Source of the DNA: Hyphomicrobiales bacterium | Lineage (GTDB): Bacteria > Pseudomonadota > Alphaproteobacteria > Rhizobiales > Rhizobiaceae | Length of the DNA: 45,827 nucleotides | Assembly (NCBI GenBank): GCA_900473185.1 | Contig: UCKU01000044.1 | Coordinates: 1 to 45,827 of the forward strand | Direction: 5' to 3' | Part shown: positions 1 through 7,876 of the stretch, piece after piece | How positions within the stretch are numbered: position 1 is the first letter of the stretch | How the letters are laid out: every line of letters starts with the position of its first letter | Notes under the pieces: generated by a model | The model's database searches: none | Seen by the model: the letters and a program-made list of their open reading frames with translations, nothing else | Told to the model about the DNA's origin: nothing | Program-made: the position numbers and the translations under genes

Positions 1-39
1 AGACTTAATACCAGCTTGAGATGAGAGGCTGCAAAGCAA

Positions 40-534
40 TCACTTTTGTGCCGCTCGCCTGCGGTTCTCCTCATGCGACGAACTCGCCACCAGTTTCATC
101 GCGGCAGCGAGCAGGACGATAGCGCCGGGCAGCACGAGAGTGTTCCACTCCAGCTCTCCCTCGGTTTCCGCGATGAGCGTCGCAAAATGAACCACCAAAT
201 ACAAAATGATAACCTGGAAGAAGAGAATCTTCAGTTCATTAATTGTGGACAGTAGCATCCACCTCGGCACTTTTCGACGCTCATCATCCGACACATCGAA
301 AACGAATCCGAACGTAATCGCATATGCAAAGATGATCAGAATGATGCCGAAAATGAACTTGTCGGTAGAACGCAGCACTGCGGCGATAACGGACGAACTT
401 GGATCCATGCGAACGGCCGCGAACGCATTGCCGAGCGTCAGAGTGCCCTCCCAGAACGTGAGCGCGGCACCGCTTAGAAGGCCTAAAGGCGCGATGATGA
501 TGACATAGCGTAGCGATAGAAACAGCGAGAGCAT
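40..534 (-). CDS. YqhA-family (UPF0114) inner-membrane protein
   Basis: Integral membrane protein of unknown function. The 164-residue product matches the usual length of the YqhA/UPF0114 family. Three or four hydrophobic segments are visible: near residues 5-25 (LRYVIIIAPLGLLSGAA), 55-80 (FIFGIILIIFAYAITFGFVF), 105-125 and 140-155. The frame is open further upstream, but ATG at 534 is preferred because GGAG lies 7 nt before it and because the upstream residues are basic and Cys-rich, unlike a membrane-protein start. It is divergent from the amino-acid antiporter at 888. Assignment rests on remembered family resemblance; no biochemical role can be read from the sequence. Confidence 0.8.
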   Translation of the reverse strand: MLSLFLSLRYVIIIAPLGLLSGAALTFWEGTLTLGNAFAAVRMDPSSSVIAAVLRSTDKFIFGIILIIFAYAITFGFVFDVSDDERRKVPRWMLLSTINELKILFFQVIILYLVVHFATLIAETEGELEWNTLVLPGAIVLLAAAMKLVASSSHEENRRRAAQK

Positions 535-887
535 AAACGTACTCCGTCGGCAGAACTGACGGTGGTCAAACCACCTTGCAATGTCGGGGCAACGGCTCCA
601 TCGAGGCATGCCCAGCACCCCGTATCAGCAGAAGGTATCGATTATCCCTGGACCTGAAGATCGGAGGAAAGGAGCTTTGGCCAATCGTTCAGGCTATTCA
701 GATATTTAGGCGTACGGTTGGCAAAGCATAGCTCGGACCGCGCCGCCTCGCCATTGCCGTCGGGTCATTCCAGGTCGAAATGGACTTGAAGCATAGTCTT
801 GGGATTCCATGCCGATTACCGGGACTCCGGGGCAAGGCTAAAGTCGCAATTCGATGAACACGGCAAGCCCGTCAGGAGCGCGTGACG
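535..887. other. Divergent intergenic region, yqhA-like / antiporter 1
   Basis: This 353-nt stretch separates two divergent genes and should carry both promoters. The only structure seen is copy 1 of the 39-nt element at 778-816. A CTTGAA (785-790) followed 16 nt later by CCATGC (807-812) loosely resembles an RpoH-type promoter, but the other two copies of the element do not keep the CTTGAA. No convincing FNR/FixK box or hairpin was found. Confidence 0.4.
778..816 (+). promoter_or_regulatory. Conserved upstream element, copy 1
   Basis: The core is GGGATTCCATGCCGAT at 801-816, preceded by a similar 23-nt flank containing GGAC, GAAG and GTC. The same arrangement occurs at 2435-2473 and 7083-7121, in each case about 85-110 nt before a start codon. 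The identity of the binding factor or sigma factor is unknown. Confidence 0.45.
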
Positions 888-2318
888 ATGACTTCAGATT
901 CAAACCGGTATTTCTCCGTTTGGACATTGATGGCGATGGTCGTGGGCTCAATGGTCGGGGCCGGAATTTTTTCTCTTCCGCAGGCCTTCGGAAGCGCGAC
1001 CGGACCGTTCGGCGCACTGATCGCATGGTCGATCGCCGGTATCGGCATGCTGATGCTAGCCTTCGTATTTCAGACACTGTCTCGACGAAAGCCGGAGCTG
1101 GACGCAGGGATATACGCTTATGCAAAAGCCGGGTTTGGCAACTATCTCGGGTTTCTCTCTGCGCTTGGATATTGGTCGGCTGCCTGCCTCGGCAATGTTT
1201 CGTATTTCGTCCTGATCAAGTCGACACTTGGCTTGTTTTTCCCCGCCTTCGGGGATGGTAACACAATCATAGCGATCTTCTGCTCATCGATCCTGCTGTG
1301 GCTCTTTCACACGCTCATTCTGCGCGGTGTCAGGGGTGCAGCCGCGGTCAACACCATCGTGACTTTCGCGAAGATCATTCCAATTATCCTTTTCATTGCC
1401 TTTGTTGCCTGGGGATTCCATGCGGATATTTTCGTTGCCAATTTCTGGGGCGGCGAGGATGTCAGTGTCAGCAACGTCGCCAGCCAGGTTCGCGCCACGA
1501 TGCTCGTGACCGTCTTCGTGTTTGTCGGAATCGAAGGCGCAAGTGTGTATTCCCGTTATGCGCGGAACCGCAACGATGTTGGAGTGGCAACGCTTGTGGG
1601 TTTCCTCGGCGTATTATGCCTGCTTGCTCTTGTCACGATCCTTTCCTATGGCGCCATGTTGCGCGCCGATCTTGCAGGATTGCGCAACCCGTCCATGGCC
1701 GGCGTTCTGCAAAGCGTCGTTGGGCCTTGGGGCGCCGTATTTGTCAGTTTGGGATTGTTGATTTCCGTTCTGGGCGCCTACCTGTCGTGGGTGCTCCTCG
1801 CCGCAGAAATTCTTTTTTCGGCCTCGAAATACGGAACTATGCCGCAGTTCTTGTCGCACGAAAATAGAAATGGGGTGCCGTCGAATGCATTGTGGCTCAC
1901 CAATATCGTGGTCCAAACGTTTTTGATTCTGACGCTGTTTACGCAATATGCGTTCACACTTGCGCTCGAGTTGACAAGCTCGATGATCCTCGTTCCCTAT
2001 CTCCTCGTTGCTGCTTACGGGCTTAAACTTGCCTGGTCGGGTGAAACATACGACCGGGATCCGGCCGGCCACAGGACGGATCTGATGCGTGCAGGGATCG
2101 CTCTCATATACACTGCAGGCTTGATCTATGCGGCCGGGGCAAAACACCTGCTGCTGTCGGCGGTGATTTACGGCCCCGGTTCAATGCTGTTTATTATTGC
2201 ACGCCGTGAAAGGGCCAAAACCGTCTTCACCCCAAGCGAATTGATCATATTCGCAGCTGCAAGTATCGGCGCGGCAATAGCGATCTATTCCATCACAACA
2301 GGTCTCATTTCCGTCTGA
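888..2318 (+). CDS. APC-family amino-acid antiporter (ArcD-like), paralog 1
   Basis: Predicted 12-helix cytoplasmic-membrane transporter of the basic amino acid/polyamine antiporter branch of the APC superfamily. Helix 1 carries the glycine-rich signature GSMVGAGIFSLP near residue 15, and a conserved GIEGASVYSRYA stretch lies in the middle. The product is 476 residues, normal for the family. GTG at 882 is also in frame, but CAGGAG at 873-878 sits 9 nt before ATG 888, and that start gives MTSDS, matching the paralog at 2565. Its neighbours are a close paralog and arginine deiminase, so arginine/ornithine exchange is the likely job. Substrate specificity is inference from context. Confidence 0.85.
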   Translation: MTSDSNRYFSVWTLMAMVVGSMVGAGIFSLPQAFGSATGPFGALIAWSIAGIGMLMLAFVFQTLSRRKPELDAGIYAYAKAGFGNYLGFLSALGYWSAACLGNVSYFVLIKSTLGLFFPAFGDGNTIIAIFCSSILLWLFHTLILRGVRGAAAVNTIVTFAKIIPIILFIAFVAWGFHADIFVANFWGGEDVSVSNVASQVRATMLVTVFVFVGIEGASVYSRYARNRNDVGVATLVGFLGVLCLLALVTILSYGAMLRADLAGLRNPSMAGVLQSVVGPWGAVFVSLGLLISVLGAYLSWVLLAAEILFSASKYGTMPQFLSHENRNGVPSNALWLTNIVVQTFLILTLFTQYAFTLALELTSSMILVPYLLVAAYGLKLAWSGETYDRDPAGHRTDLMRAGIALIYTAGLIYAAGAKHLLLSAVIYGPGSMLFIIARRERAKTVFTPSELIIFAAASIGAAIAIYSITTGLISV

Positions 2319-2434
2319 CCGAGTGCTGTAACGGTGTGCGTCGAAAGAAACGCTTTGGCGCCATTGCTGGCTCAGTCAGTCGCAGCGTTTCATTTCGGTC
2401 CAAAAGGTCGTTGCTTGCGTAAGTCGTCACGAAA

Positions 2435-2473
2435 ATTGGGACGCGAAGAATGGTCGTGGGATTCTATGCTGAT
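2435..2473 (+). promoter_or_regulatory. Conserved upstream element, copy 2
   Basis: Core GGGATTCTATGCTGAT at 2458-2473 with flank GGGAC, GCGAAG and GGTC ahead of it, 107 nt before the ATG of the second antiporter. About two-thirds of the 23 flank positions match copy 1, so the similarity extends beyond the core. Confidence 0.45.
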
Positions 2474-2564
2474 CCACTGGAGGACCGAACAACACTATAA
2501 TTCAAATCAGCACTCGCTGCGGTCAGCGCACTCGGACATTTGATAGAGTTTTGTAGGGGACACC

Positions 2565-3998
2565 ATGACTTCAGACTCTACTCAGAAATTCTCGTTGTTT
2601 GCGCTAACGGGGATGGTCGTCGGCTCGATGGTCGGCGCCGGCATATTCAACCTGCCCGGTCGGTTCAGTGCCGCAACAGGCCCATTTGGCGCCATGATCG
2701 CCTGGGCGATCGCGGGGACCGGCATGTACATGCTGGCCCGCGTGTTTCAAGCGCTTGCCGAGAAAAAGCCGGATATCGACTCGGGTGTGTTCGCCTATGC
2801 CAAGGCTGGCTTCGGCAACTACATGGGCTTCTTGTCGGCTTTTGGCTACTGGCTTGGTAGTTGCCTTGGCAACGTCTTCTACTGGGTGCTGATCGGTTCG
2901 ACGCTGGGGCGCTTTTTCCCTGCCGTCTTCGGCGACGGAAGCAGCGCCACGGCGATCATCGTGTCGTTGATCGGTATCTGGGCATTTCATTTCATGATCC
3001 TGCGCGGCGTTGAGCAGGCGGCGTTCATCAACACCATCGTCACCATCGCCAAGATCGTGCCAATCCTCGTCTTCATCCTGATGTTGATCTTCTCCTTCCA
3101 CTACGGGCAGTTCGCCGAAAACTTCTTCGGCGGCGTCGGCATGCCGGAAAAGTCATTGGTCGCGCAGGTGCGCGACACCATGCTGATCACCGTGTTTGTT
3201 TTCCTCGGGATCGAAGGGGCGAGTGTCTATTCGCGCTTTGCCAAAGAGCGCGCGGATGTCGGCACCGCCACGATTCTGGGGTTCGTCGGCGTTACCGGCC
3301 TGATGGTGGCGGTCACCCTGCTGCCCTACGCAGCGATGCCGCAATCGGCTATCGCGGCCATGCAGCAGCCTTCGATGGCCAGCGTTCTCGAGGCGGTCGT
3401 CGGTCACTGGGGCGCGGTCTTCATTTCCATTGGCGTTCTGGTCTCGGTTCTTGGTGCCTATCTCGCTTGGTCGCTGATTTGCGCCGAGGTCCTGTTTGCT
3501 GCCGCCAAATCTGACGACATGCCGAGGCTTTTTGCCGCGCAGAACGGTAATCGGGTGCCCGCCAATGCCCTGTGGCTGACCAACATCGTCGTGTCGCTAT
3601 TCGTCATCTCCACCTATTGGTCCCGGGATGCGTTCAATTTCATGCTCGACATGACCAGCGTCACGGCTCTTTTGCCCTATCTCCTTGTCGCGGGTTACGG
3701 CGTTCTGCTCGCCCGCAGTGGCGAAGGCTATGAAGAAACCGCTAATGAACGCGGCCGCGACCAGATCTTTTCCTGGATTGCGGTCATCTACACGATCATC
3801 ATGTTCATCGCCGCCGGGCTCAAATATGTGCTGCTCGTCGCGGTCTTGTTCGTGCCAGGCACAATTCTCTACGTCTGGGCGCGGCGTGAGCAGAAGGTGC
3901 AGATGTTTACGTCCGTCGAACTCATCGTTTTGGCCGTCACGGTGATCGCCGGCATGATCGGCGCCTACGGTCTGCTGAGCGGCACTATCACGCCTTGA
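2565..3998 (+). CDS. APC-family amino-acid antiporter (ArcD-like), paralog 2
   Basis: A 477-residue APC transporter, clearly paralogous to the gene just upstream: same N-terminus (MTSDS), same GSMVGAGIF signature in helix 1, same IEGASVYSRFA motif and similar ends. It is predicted to be an inner-membrane antiporter with 12 helices. AGGGGA at 2555-2560 supports ATG 2565. Arginine deiminase starts 18 nt after its stop with a strong ribosome binding site, so the two are probably cotranscribed; this fits arginine import coupled to ornithine or citrulline export. By eye it is more GC-rich than paralog 1, suggesting the copies diverged long ago or were acquired separately. Confidence 0.87.
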   Translation: MTSDSTQKFSLFALTGMVVGSMVGAGIFNLPGRFSAATGPFGAMIAWAIAGTGMYMLARVFQALAEKKPDIDSGVFAYAKAGFGNYMGFLSAFGYWLGSCLGNVFYWVLIGSTLGRFFPAVFGDGSSATAIIVSLIGIWAFHFMILRGVEQAAFINTIVTIAKIVPILVFILMLIFSFHYGQFAENFFGGVGMPEKSLVAQVRDTMLITVFVFLGIEGASVYSRFAKERADVGTATILGFVGVTGLMVAVTLLPYAAMPQSAIAAMQQPSMASVLEAVVGHWGAVFISIGVLVSVLGAYLAWSLICAEVLFAAAKSDDMPRLFAAQNGNRVPANALWLTNIVVSLFVISTYWSRDAFNFMLDMTSVTALLPYLLVAGYGVLLARSGEGYEETANERGRDQIFSWIAVIYTIIMFIAAGLKYVLLVAVLFVPGTILYVWARREQKVQMFTSVELIVLAVTVIAGMIGAYGLLSGTITP

Positions 3999-4016
3999 TA
4001 GGGAGGTAGAAGAATC

Positions 4017-5264
4017 ATGACCCAAGACATCAAATTTGGCGTTCACTCCGAGGTTGGCCAATTGCGCAAGGTGATGGTCTGTGCGCCTGGTCGCGCCCAT
4101 CAGCGCCTGACGCCGACCAACTGCGACGCCTTGCTCTTCGACGACGTTCTCTGGGTCGACAACGCCAAGCGCGATCATTTCGACTTCATGACCAAAATGC
4201 GCGACCGCGGCGTCGAAGTAGTGGAAATGCACAATCTGCTCGCTGAAACCGTTGCGGTCCCTGAAGGCAAGAAGTGGATCCTCGACAATCAGGTGGTGCC
4301 AAACCAGGTTGGTCTCGGCCTCGTCGATGAGATCCGCAGCTATCTTGAAGGATTGTCCAACCGCGAGTTGGCGGAAACTCTGATCGGTGGCCTGTCGACG
4401 CAGGAATTCCCTGAGACGCACGGCGGCGAGATGCTGAAGCTGGTACGCGAGGCGGCTGGCGTCACCGAATATCTGCTGCCGCCGCTGCCCAACACGCTGT
4501 ACACCCGCGATACGACCTGCTGGATCTATGGCGGCGTGACGCTGAACTCGCTCTATTGGCCGGCACGCCACGAGGAGACCATACTCACCACCGCCATCTA
4601 TAAATTCCATCCCGACTTCGCCGGCAAGGTCAAGGTATGGTGGGGCGATCCGACCAAGGACTGGGGTCTTGCCACGCTCGAGGGCGGAGACGTCATGCCG
4701 ATCGGCAAAGGCAATGTACTCATTGGCATGAGCGAACGCACCTCGCGTCAGGCGATCAGCCAGGTTGCCGCCAATCTCTTCGCGCAAGGTGCAGCCGAAC
4801 GAGTCATCGTCGCGGCGATGCCGAAGCTGCGTGCCGCGATGCACCTCGACACAGTGTTCACCTTTGCAGACCGCGACTGCGTGCTGCTCTATCCCGATAT
4901 CGTCAACGGCATCTCCGCCTTTTCGTATCGGCCCGGTGCAACGCCGGGAACGGTCGAACTGCACAAGGATAAGGGAACATTTGTCGAGACTGTACGCGAT
5001 GCTTTGGGCCTCAAGGAGCTGCGTATCGTTGAAACGGGTGGTAACGATTATATGCGCGAACGCACGCAGTGGGACAGTGGTGCCAATCTCGTTTGTGCTG
5101 CCCCGGGTGTCGTCTTCGCATATGACCGCAACACCTATACCAACACGCTTTTGCGCAAGCAGGGCATCGAGGTCATTACCATCATAGGCGCCGAACTTGG
5201 CCGCGGTCGTGGTGGCGGCCATTGCATGACGTGCCCGATCATCCGCGACGCGGTGGATTACTAA
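4017..5264 (+). CDS. arcA: Arginine deiminase
   Basis: Hydrolyses L-arginine to citrulline and ammonia in the cytoplasm, the first step of the arginine deiminase pathway. The 415-residue length is normal. Family motifs are in order: FGVHSEVGQLRKVMVCAPG at the N-terminus, NTLYTRDTTCWIYGGV in the middle, LEGGDV, MHLDTVFTFADRD with the catalytic His region, and the C-terminal GGGHCMTCP with catalytic Cys403. GGAGG at 4002-4006 lies 10 nt before ATG. It follows the ArcD-like antiporter by 18 nt, consistent with an operon. The usual partners, ornithine carbamoyltransferase (arcB) and carbamate kinase (arcC), are not downstream. Known roles of the pathway are ATP from arginine at low oxygen and ammonia release against acid; which applies here is not visible. 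Confidence 0.95.
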   Translation: MTQDIKFGVHSEVGQLRKVMVCAPGRAHQRLTPTNCDALLFDDVLWVDNAKRDHFDFMTKMRDRGVEVVEMHNLLAETVAVPEGKKWILDNQVVPNQVGLGLVDEIRSYLEGLSNRELAETLIGGLSTQEFPETHGGEMLKLVREAAGVTEYLLPPLPNTLYTRDTTCWIYGGVTLNSLYWPARHEETILTTAIYKFHPDFAGKVKVWWGDPTKDWGLATLEGGDVMPIGKGNVLIGMSERTSRQAISQVAANLFAQGAAERVIVAAMPKLRAAMHLDTVFTFADRDCVLLYPDIVNGISAFSYRPGATPGTVELHKDKGTFVETVRDALGLKELRIVETGGNDYMRERTQWDSGANLVCAAPGVVFAYDRNTYTNTLLRKQGIEVITIIGAELGRGRGGGHCMTCPIIRDAVDY

Positions 5265-5347
5265 TTCTGGGATGCTTTGATCGCTGTGGCAAATACTGCG
5301 CACGCTTTATAGTAGCAAAGTTTAACGCCTACTGTGCGGAGGGTTAG

Positions 5348-7018
5348 TTGCAGGCGAAAATCATTGCTTTGGGAAGATCATTCTCAATTTTCGGTTTGGT
5401 TGTCGGTACTGTCTTCTTCGCTGCATCCTTAAGCCCGAGCCTGATGCCACGAACTTACCTGGTTCAAGGCATTGTTGCCGGTTTCTGCGCAGCGCTGGGT
5501 TATGGGATCGGCGTCTTGATACGTTGGCTTTGGCTCTATTTGGAATTGCCGCTGCCGCGTATTCGAACAATTGTGAAGATCGCGTCTCTTGCCATCTGCG
5601 TCGCAATTGCGGCTATCGTTCTCTGGAGAGCGACTGAGTGGCAGAACTCCATCCGGAAACTGATGGGGCTCGATCCAGTGCAAAGCGCGGAGCTTTTTGA
5701 GCTTCTCGTCATTGCGCTGGCGGTGTTCGGCTTGCTGGTATTGTTCTCGCGGCTCTTCAGGCTGACTTGCGTGGTTCTCGCGGCTTTGTTCGAACGGTTT
5801 CTTCCAAGACGAGTGTCCATTCTCGTGGGCGGTTTGATTGCGGTCGGATTGTTTTGGTCAATCGCAGAGGGCCTTCTTTTCAGAACAGCGTTGCGGATTG
5901 CGGATACGTCATTCCAGCAGCTCGACGCCATGATTGACGATGATCTGGCGATACCGGGTGATCCTCTAAAAACAGGCAGTACGGCTTCTCTTATCGGCTG
6001 GAAAGAACTGGGGCGGCGGGGCCGCGAGTTCATTATTTCCGGGCCTACAGGCGCTGAAATTGGCAATTTCTTCCACGAAAACGCTCTTGACCCTATCCGG
6101 GTTTATGTCGGACTTAACAGCGCAGATACCGCTGAGGAGAGAGCTCGGTTGGCTTTGGCGGAGCTCAAGCGAAACGGGGCTTTTAAGAGATCCATTCTGA
6201 TCGTCATTGTTCCAACGGGGACTGGTTGGGTCGACCCCGCGGCAGTGGACACGGTCGAATTCCTTCACAAGGGCGACGTTGCGAGCGTAGCCCTCCAGTA
6301 TTCATACCTGAGCAGTTGGCTGTCGCTGTTAGTCGAGCCAGCCTACGGCGCAGAAGCGGGGCGCGCGCTTTTCCGTGAAGTTTATCGCTATTGGATCACA
6401 CTCCCTCGTGATCAGCGCCCGAAACTGTACCTGCATGGCCTCAGCCTTGGCGCAATGAATTCAGAGCTTTCGGCCGATCTCTTCGATATCGTTGCCGACC
6501 CGTTTCAAGGCGCATTGTGGAGCGGGCCTCCCTTCCAGAGCCGCACGTGGAAGTCGGTGACTGCCAATCGCAATCCGGGTTCGCCCGCCTGGTTGCCGCG
6601 CTTCCGCGACGGCTCCATCGTTCGATTTACCAATCAGCATAATGCGCTAAACCTCCCGGGTTCCGTCTGGGGGCCGATCCGGATCGTTTATCTGCAGTAT
6701 GCTAGCGATCCAGTAACGTTTTTCGATTTTCATTCGCTCTACCGGGAGCCTGATTGGATGAAGATGCCACGCGGTCCGGATGTATCCCCTGAGTTTCGCT
6801 GGTTCCCCCTGGTCACAATGACCCAGCTTTTGCTGGACATGGCAACAGCCACCACATCTCCGATCGGGTATGGCCATGTCTATGCGCCGGAACACTATAT
6901 CGATGCGTGGATTGCAGTTACCGATCCGCAGGGTCTTTCCCCCGATGATGTTCTCCGCCTCAAGACATTTTTCGAGAACAAGTTTCGAAGTGGCGCTGAG
7001 ATGGCCGCGCACGGATAG
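5348..7018 (+). CDS. Membrane alpha/beta-hydrolase family protein
   Basis: A 556-residue protein with about four to five N-terminal membrane helices (residues about 10-190) followed by a soluble alpha/beta-hydrolase-like domain. The nucleophile-elbow motif GLSLGA places the probable catalytic Ser at residue 366. This architecture matches the family with an Abhydrolase_9 N-terminal membrane region and C-terminal hydrolase domain; the substrate is unknown. No ATG is available near the 5' end; TTG 5348 follows GGAGGG (5338-5343) closely and begins a sensible membrane segment, so it is chosen. It stands 83 nt after arcA on the same strand; cotranscription is possible but not shown. Confidence 0.8.
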   Translation: MQAKIIALGRSFSIFGLVVGTVFFAASLSPSLMPRTYLVQGIVAGFCAALGYGIGVLIRWLWLYLELPLPRIRTIVKIASLAICVAIAAIVLWRATEWQNSIRKLMGLDPVQSAELFELLVIALAVFGLLVLFSRLFRLTCVVLAALFERFLPRRVSILVGGLIAVGLFWSIAEGLLFRTALRIADTSFQQLDAMIDDDLAIPGDPLKTGSTASLIGWKELGRRGREFIISGPTGAEIGNFFHENALDPIRVYVGLNSADTAEERARLALAELKRNGAFKRSILIVIVPTGTGWVDPAAVDTVEFLHKGDVASVALQYSYLSSWLSLLVEPAYGAEAGRALFREVYRYWITLPRDQRPKLYLHGLSLGAMNSELSADLFDIVADPFQGALWSGPPFQSRTWKSVTANRNPGSPAWLPRFRDGSIVRFTNQHNALNLPGSVWGPIRIVYLQYASDPVTFFDFHSLYREPDWMKMPRGPDVSPEFRWFPLVTMTQLLLDMATATTSPIGYGHVYAPEHYIDAWIAVTDPQGLSPDDVLRLKTFFENKFRSGAEMAAHG

Positions 7019-7082
7019 GGTTTTAATCAGTTACGGCGCCGGTCGACTGTAGTGTCGTATGCATTGCCGACGGCGCACTCAA

Positions 7083-7121
7083 AAAGAGACGCAACGCATC
7101 ACTCTGGGATTCTGTGCCAAT
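7083..7121 (+). promoter_or_regulatory. Conserved upstream element, copy 3
   Basis: Core GGGATTCTGTGCCAAT at 7106-7121, preceded at the same spacing by GAGACGC as in copy 2. It lies 100 nt before the ATG of the DUF1269 gene. That gene is unrelated to the antiporters, so the element is not explained by gene duplication alone. Confidence 0.45.
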
Positions 7122-7205
7122 TTCCTCGCTGCGTTCGCGCGATATGTTTTCGATGTGACCTCGTGATCAAGGTCTAAGGGTTCGGTTCACAACTTGGAGG
7201 GTGTC

Positions 7206-7700
7206 ATGTCTAGTCTGATCGCCATCGTCTATCCAACGGAAGCAAAGGCTGAGGAGGTGCGCCGACGCCTTATCGAACTGCAGAAGGAGTATTTGATCAA
7301 GCTTGGTGACGCTGTCATCGCAACCAAGACACAGGGCGGCAAAGTCAGGCTGAACCAGCTTGTAAGTATGACGACGTCTGGAGCTGTATCGGGCAGTTTT
7401 TGGGGCCTTCTCGTGGGCGTCCTGTTTCTGAACCCGCTCATCGGGGCGGCGGTGGGGGCGGCATCGGGAGCCATCGCAGGCGCGCTAACCGATGTCGGCA
7501 TAGACGATACGTTCATGAAAGACCTTGCGAGCAGTCTGCAGCCCGGGAATGCGGCGTTGTTTGTGCTGGTGCAGGAAATGACGGCCGATAAACTGCTGAA
7601 GGAAATATCCGTTTTTGGCGGTGTGGTGCTTAAAACCTCTTTGGATGAGACCAAGGAGCAGACGTTACGTGACGCCCTGCAGAAAGATGCGGCGGCGTAA
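7206..7700 (+). CDS. DUF1269 domain-containing membrane protein
   Basis: A 164-residue protein matching the DUF1269 family: a soluble N-terminal part (LIAIVYPTEAKAEEVRRRL), a glycine-rich double hydrophobic hairpin near residues 60-95 (GLLVGVLFLNPLIGAAVGAA), then a soluble C-terminal part ending in a long helix. Function is unknown; family members are often found near stress or transport genes. An in-frame TTG lies upstream at 7194, but GGAGG at 7196-7200 is correctly placed for ATG 7206. Copy 3 of the repeated 39-nt element sits 100 nt upstream. The AI-2E transporter follows on the same strand. Confidence 0.8.
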   Translation: MSSLIAIVYPTEAKAEEVRRRLIELQKEYLIKLGDAVIATKTQGGKVRLNQLVSMTTSGAVSGSFWGLLVGVLFLNPLIGAAVGAASGAIAGALTDVGIDDTFMKDLASSLQPGNAALFVLVQEMTADKLLKEISVFGGVVLKTSLDETKEQTLRDALQKDAAA

Positions 7701-7739
7701 TTGGCCGATGTTCACGCCTGAAGCGTAACCCATTGTGAT

Positions 7740-7758
7740 CGCCGGCATTGAGCCGGCG
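7740..7758 (+). repeat. GC-rich hairpin before the 7769 small ORF
   Basis: Perfect inverted repeat CGCCGGC (7740-7746) / GCCGGCG (7752-7758) with a 5-nt loop. It ends 2 nt before the Shine-Dalgarno AAGGAGG (7761-7767). There is no T-run, so it may serve translational control or mark a weak transcript end after the DUF1269 gene. Confidence 0.45.
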
Positions 7759-7768
7759 AGAAGGAGGT

Positions 7769-7876
7769 ATGCGAAAATCGAAATTTTCGAAGTCGCCAGG
7801 CAATCCAGGCGACGCCCAATCGGCGCATGAACATCCTGATATTCCGTTTGGCGAGCCGATAGGGAGTGAAACATGA
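7769..7876 (+). CDS. Possible 35-residue small ORF, coupled to AI-2E transporter
   Basis: A short open frame starting MRKSKFSKSPGNPGD and ending DIPFGEPIGSET. A perfect AAGGAGG (7761-7767) precedes it, but only 1 nt separates that site from ATG 7769, which is shorter than usual. The stop codon overlaps the next gene's start as ATGA (7873-7876), a typical coupling arrangement. A second inverted repeat, CGAAAAT / ATTTTCG (7772-7789), covers the first codons. It may be a real hydrophilic small protein, a leader peptide controlling the transporter, or a chance frame. No family recognised. Confidence 0.35.
   Translation: MRKSKFSKSPGNPGDAQSAHEHPDIPFGEPIGSET

Noticed and set aside
5264..5290. Fourth copy of the 39-nt element before the alpha/beta hydrolase gene
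   Set aside because: Only GGGATGCTTTGAT resembles the core; spacing to the GACGC flank differs and that flank is arcA coding sequence.
3597..5303. A 568-codon open frame on the minus strand over arcA
   Set aside because: It is antisense to arcA and the end of the antiporter gene, and its product is rich in His/Arg/Asp with no domain pattern. It is a by-product of GC-rich codon use.
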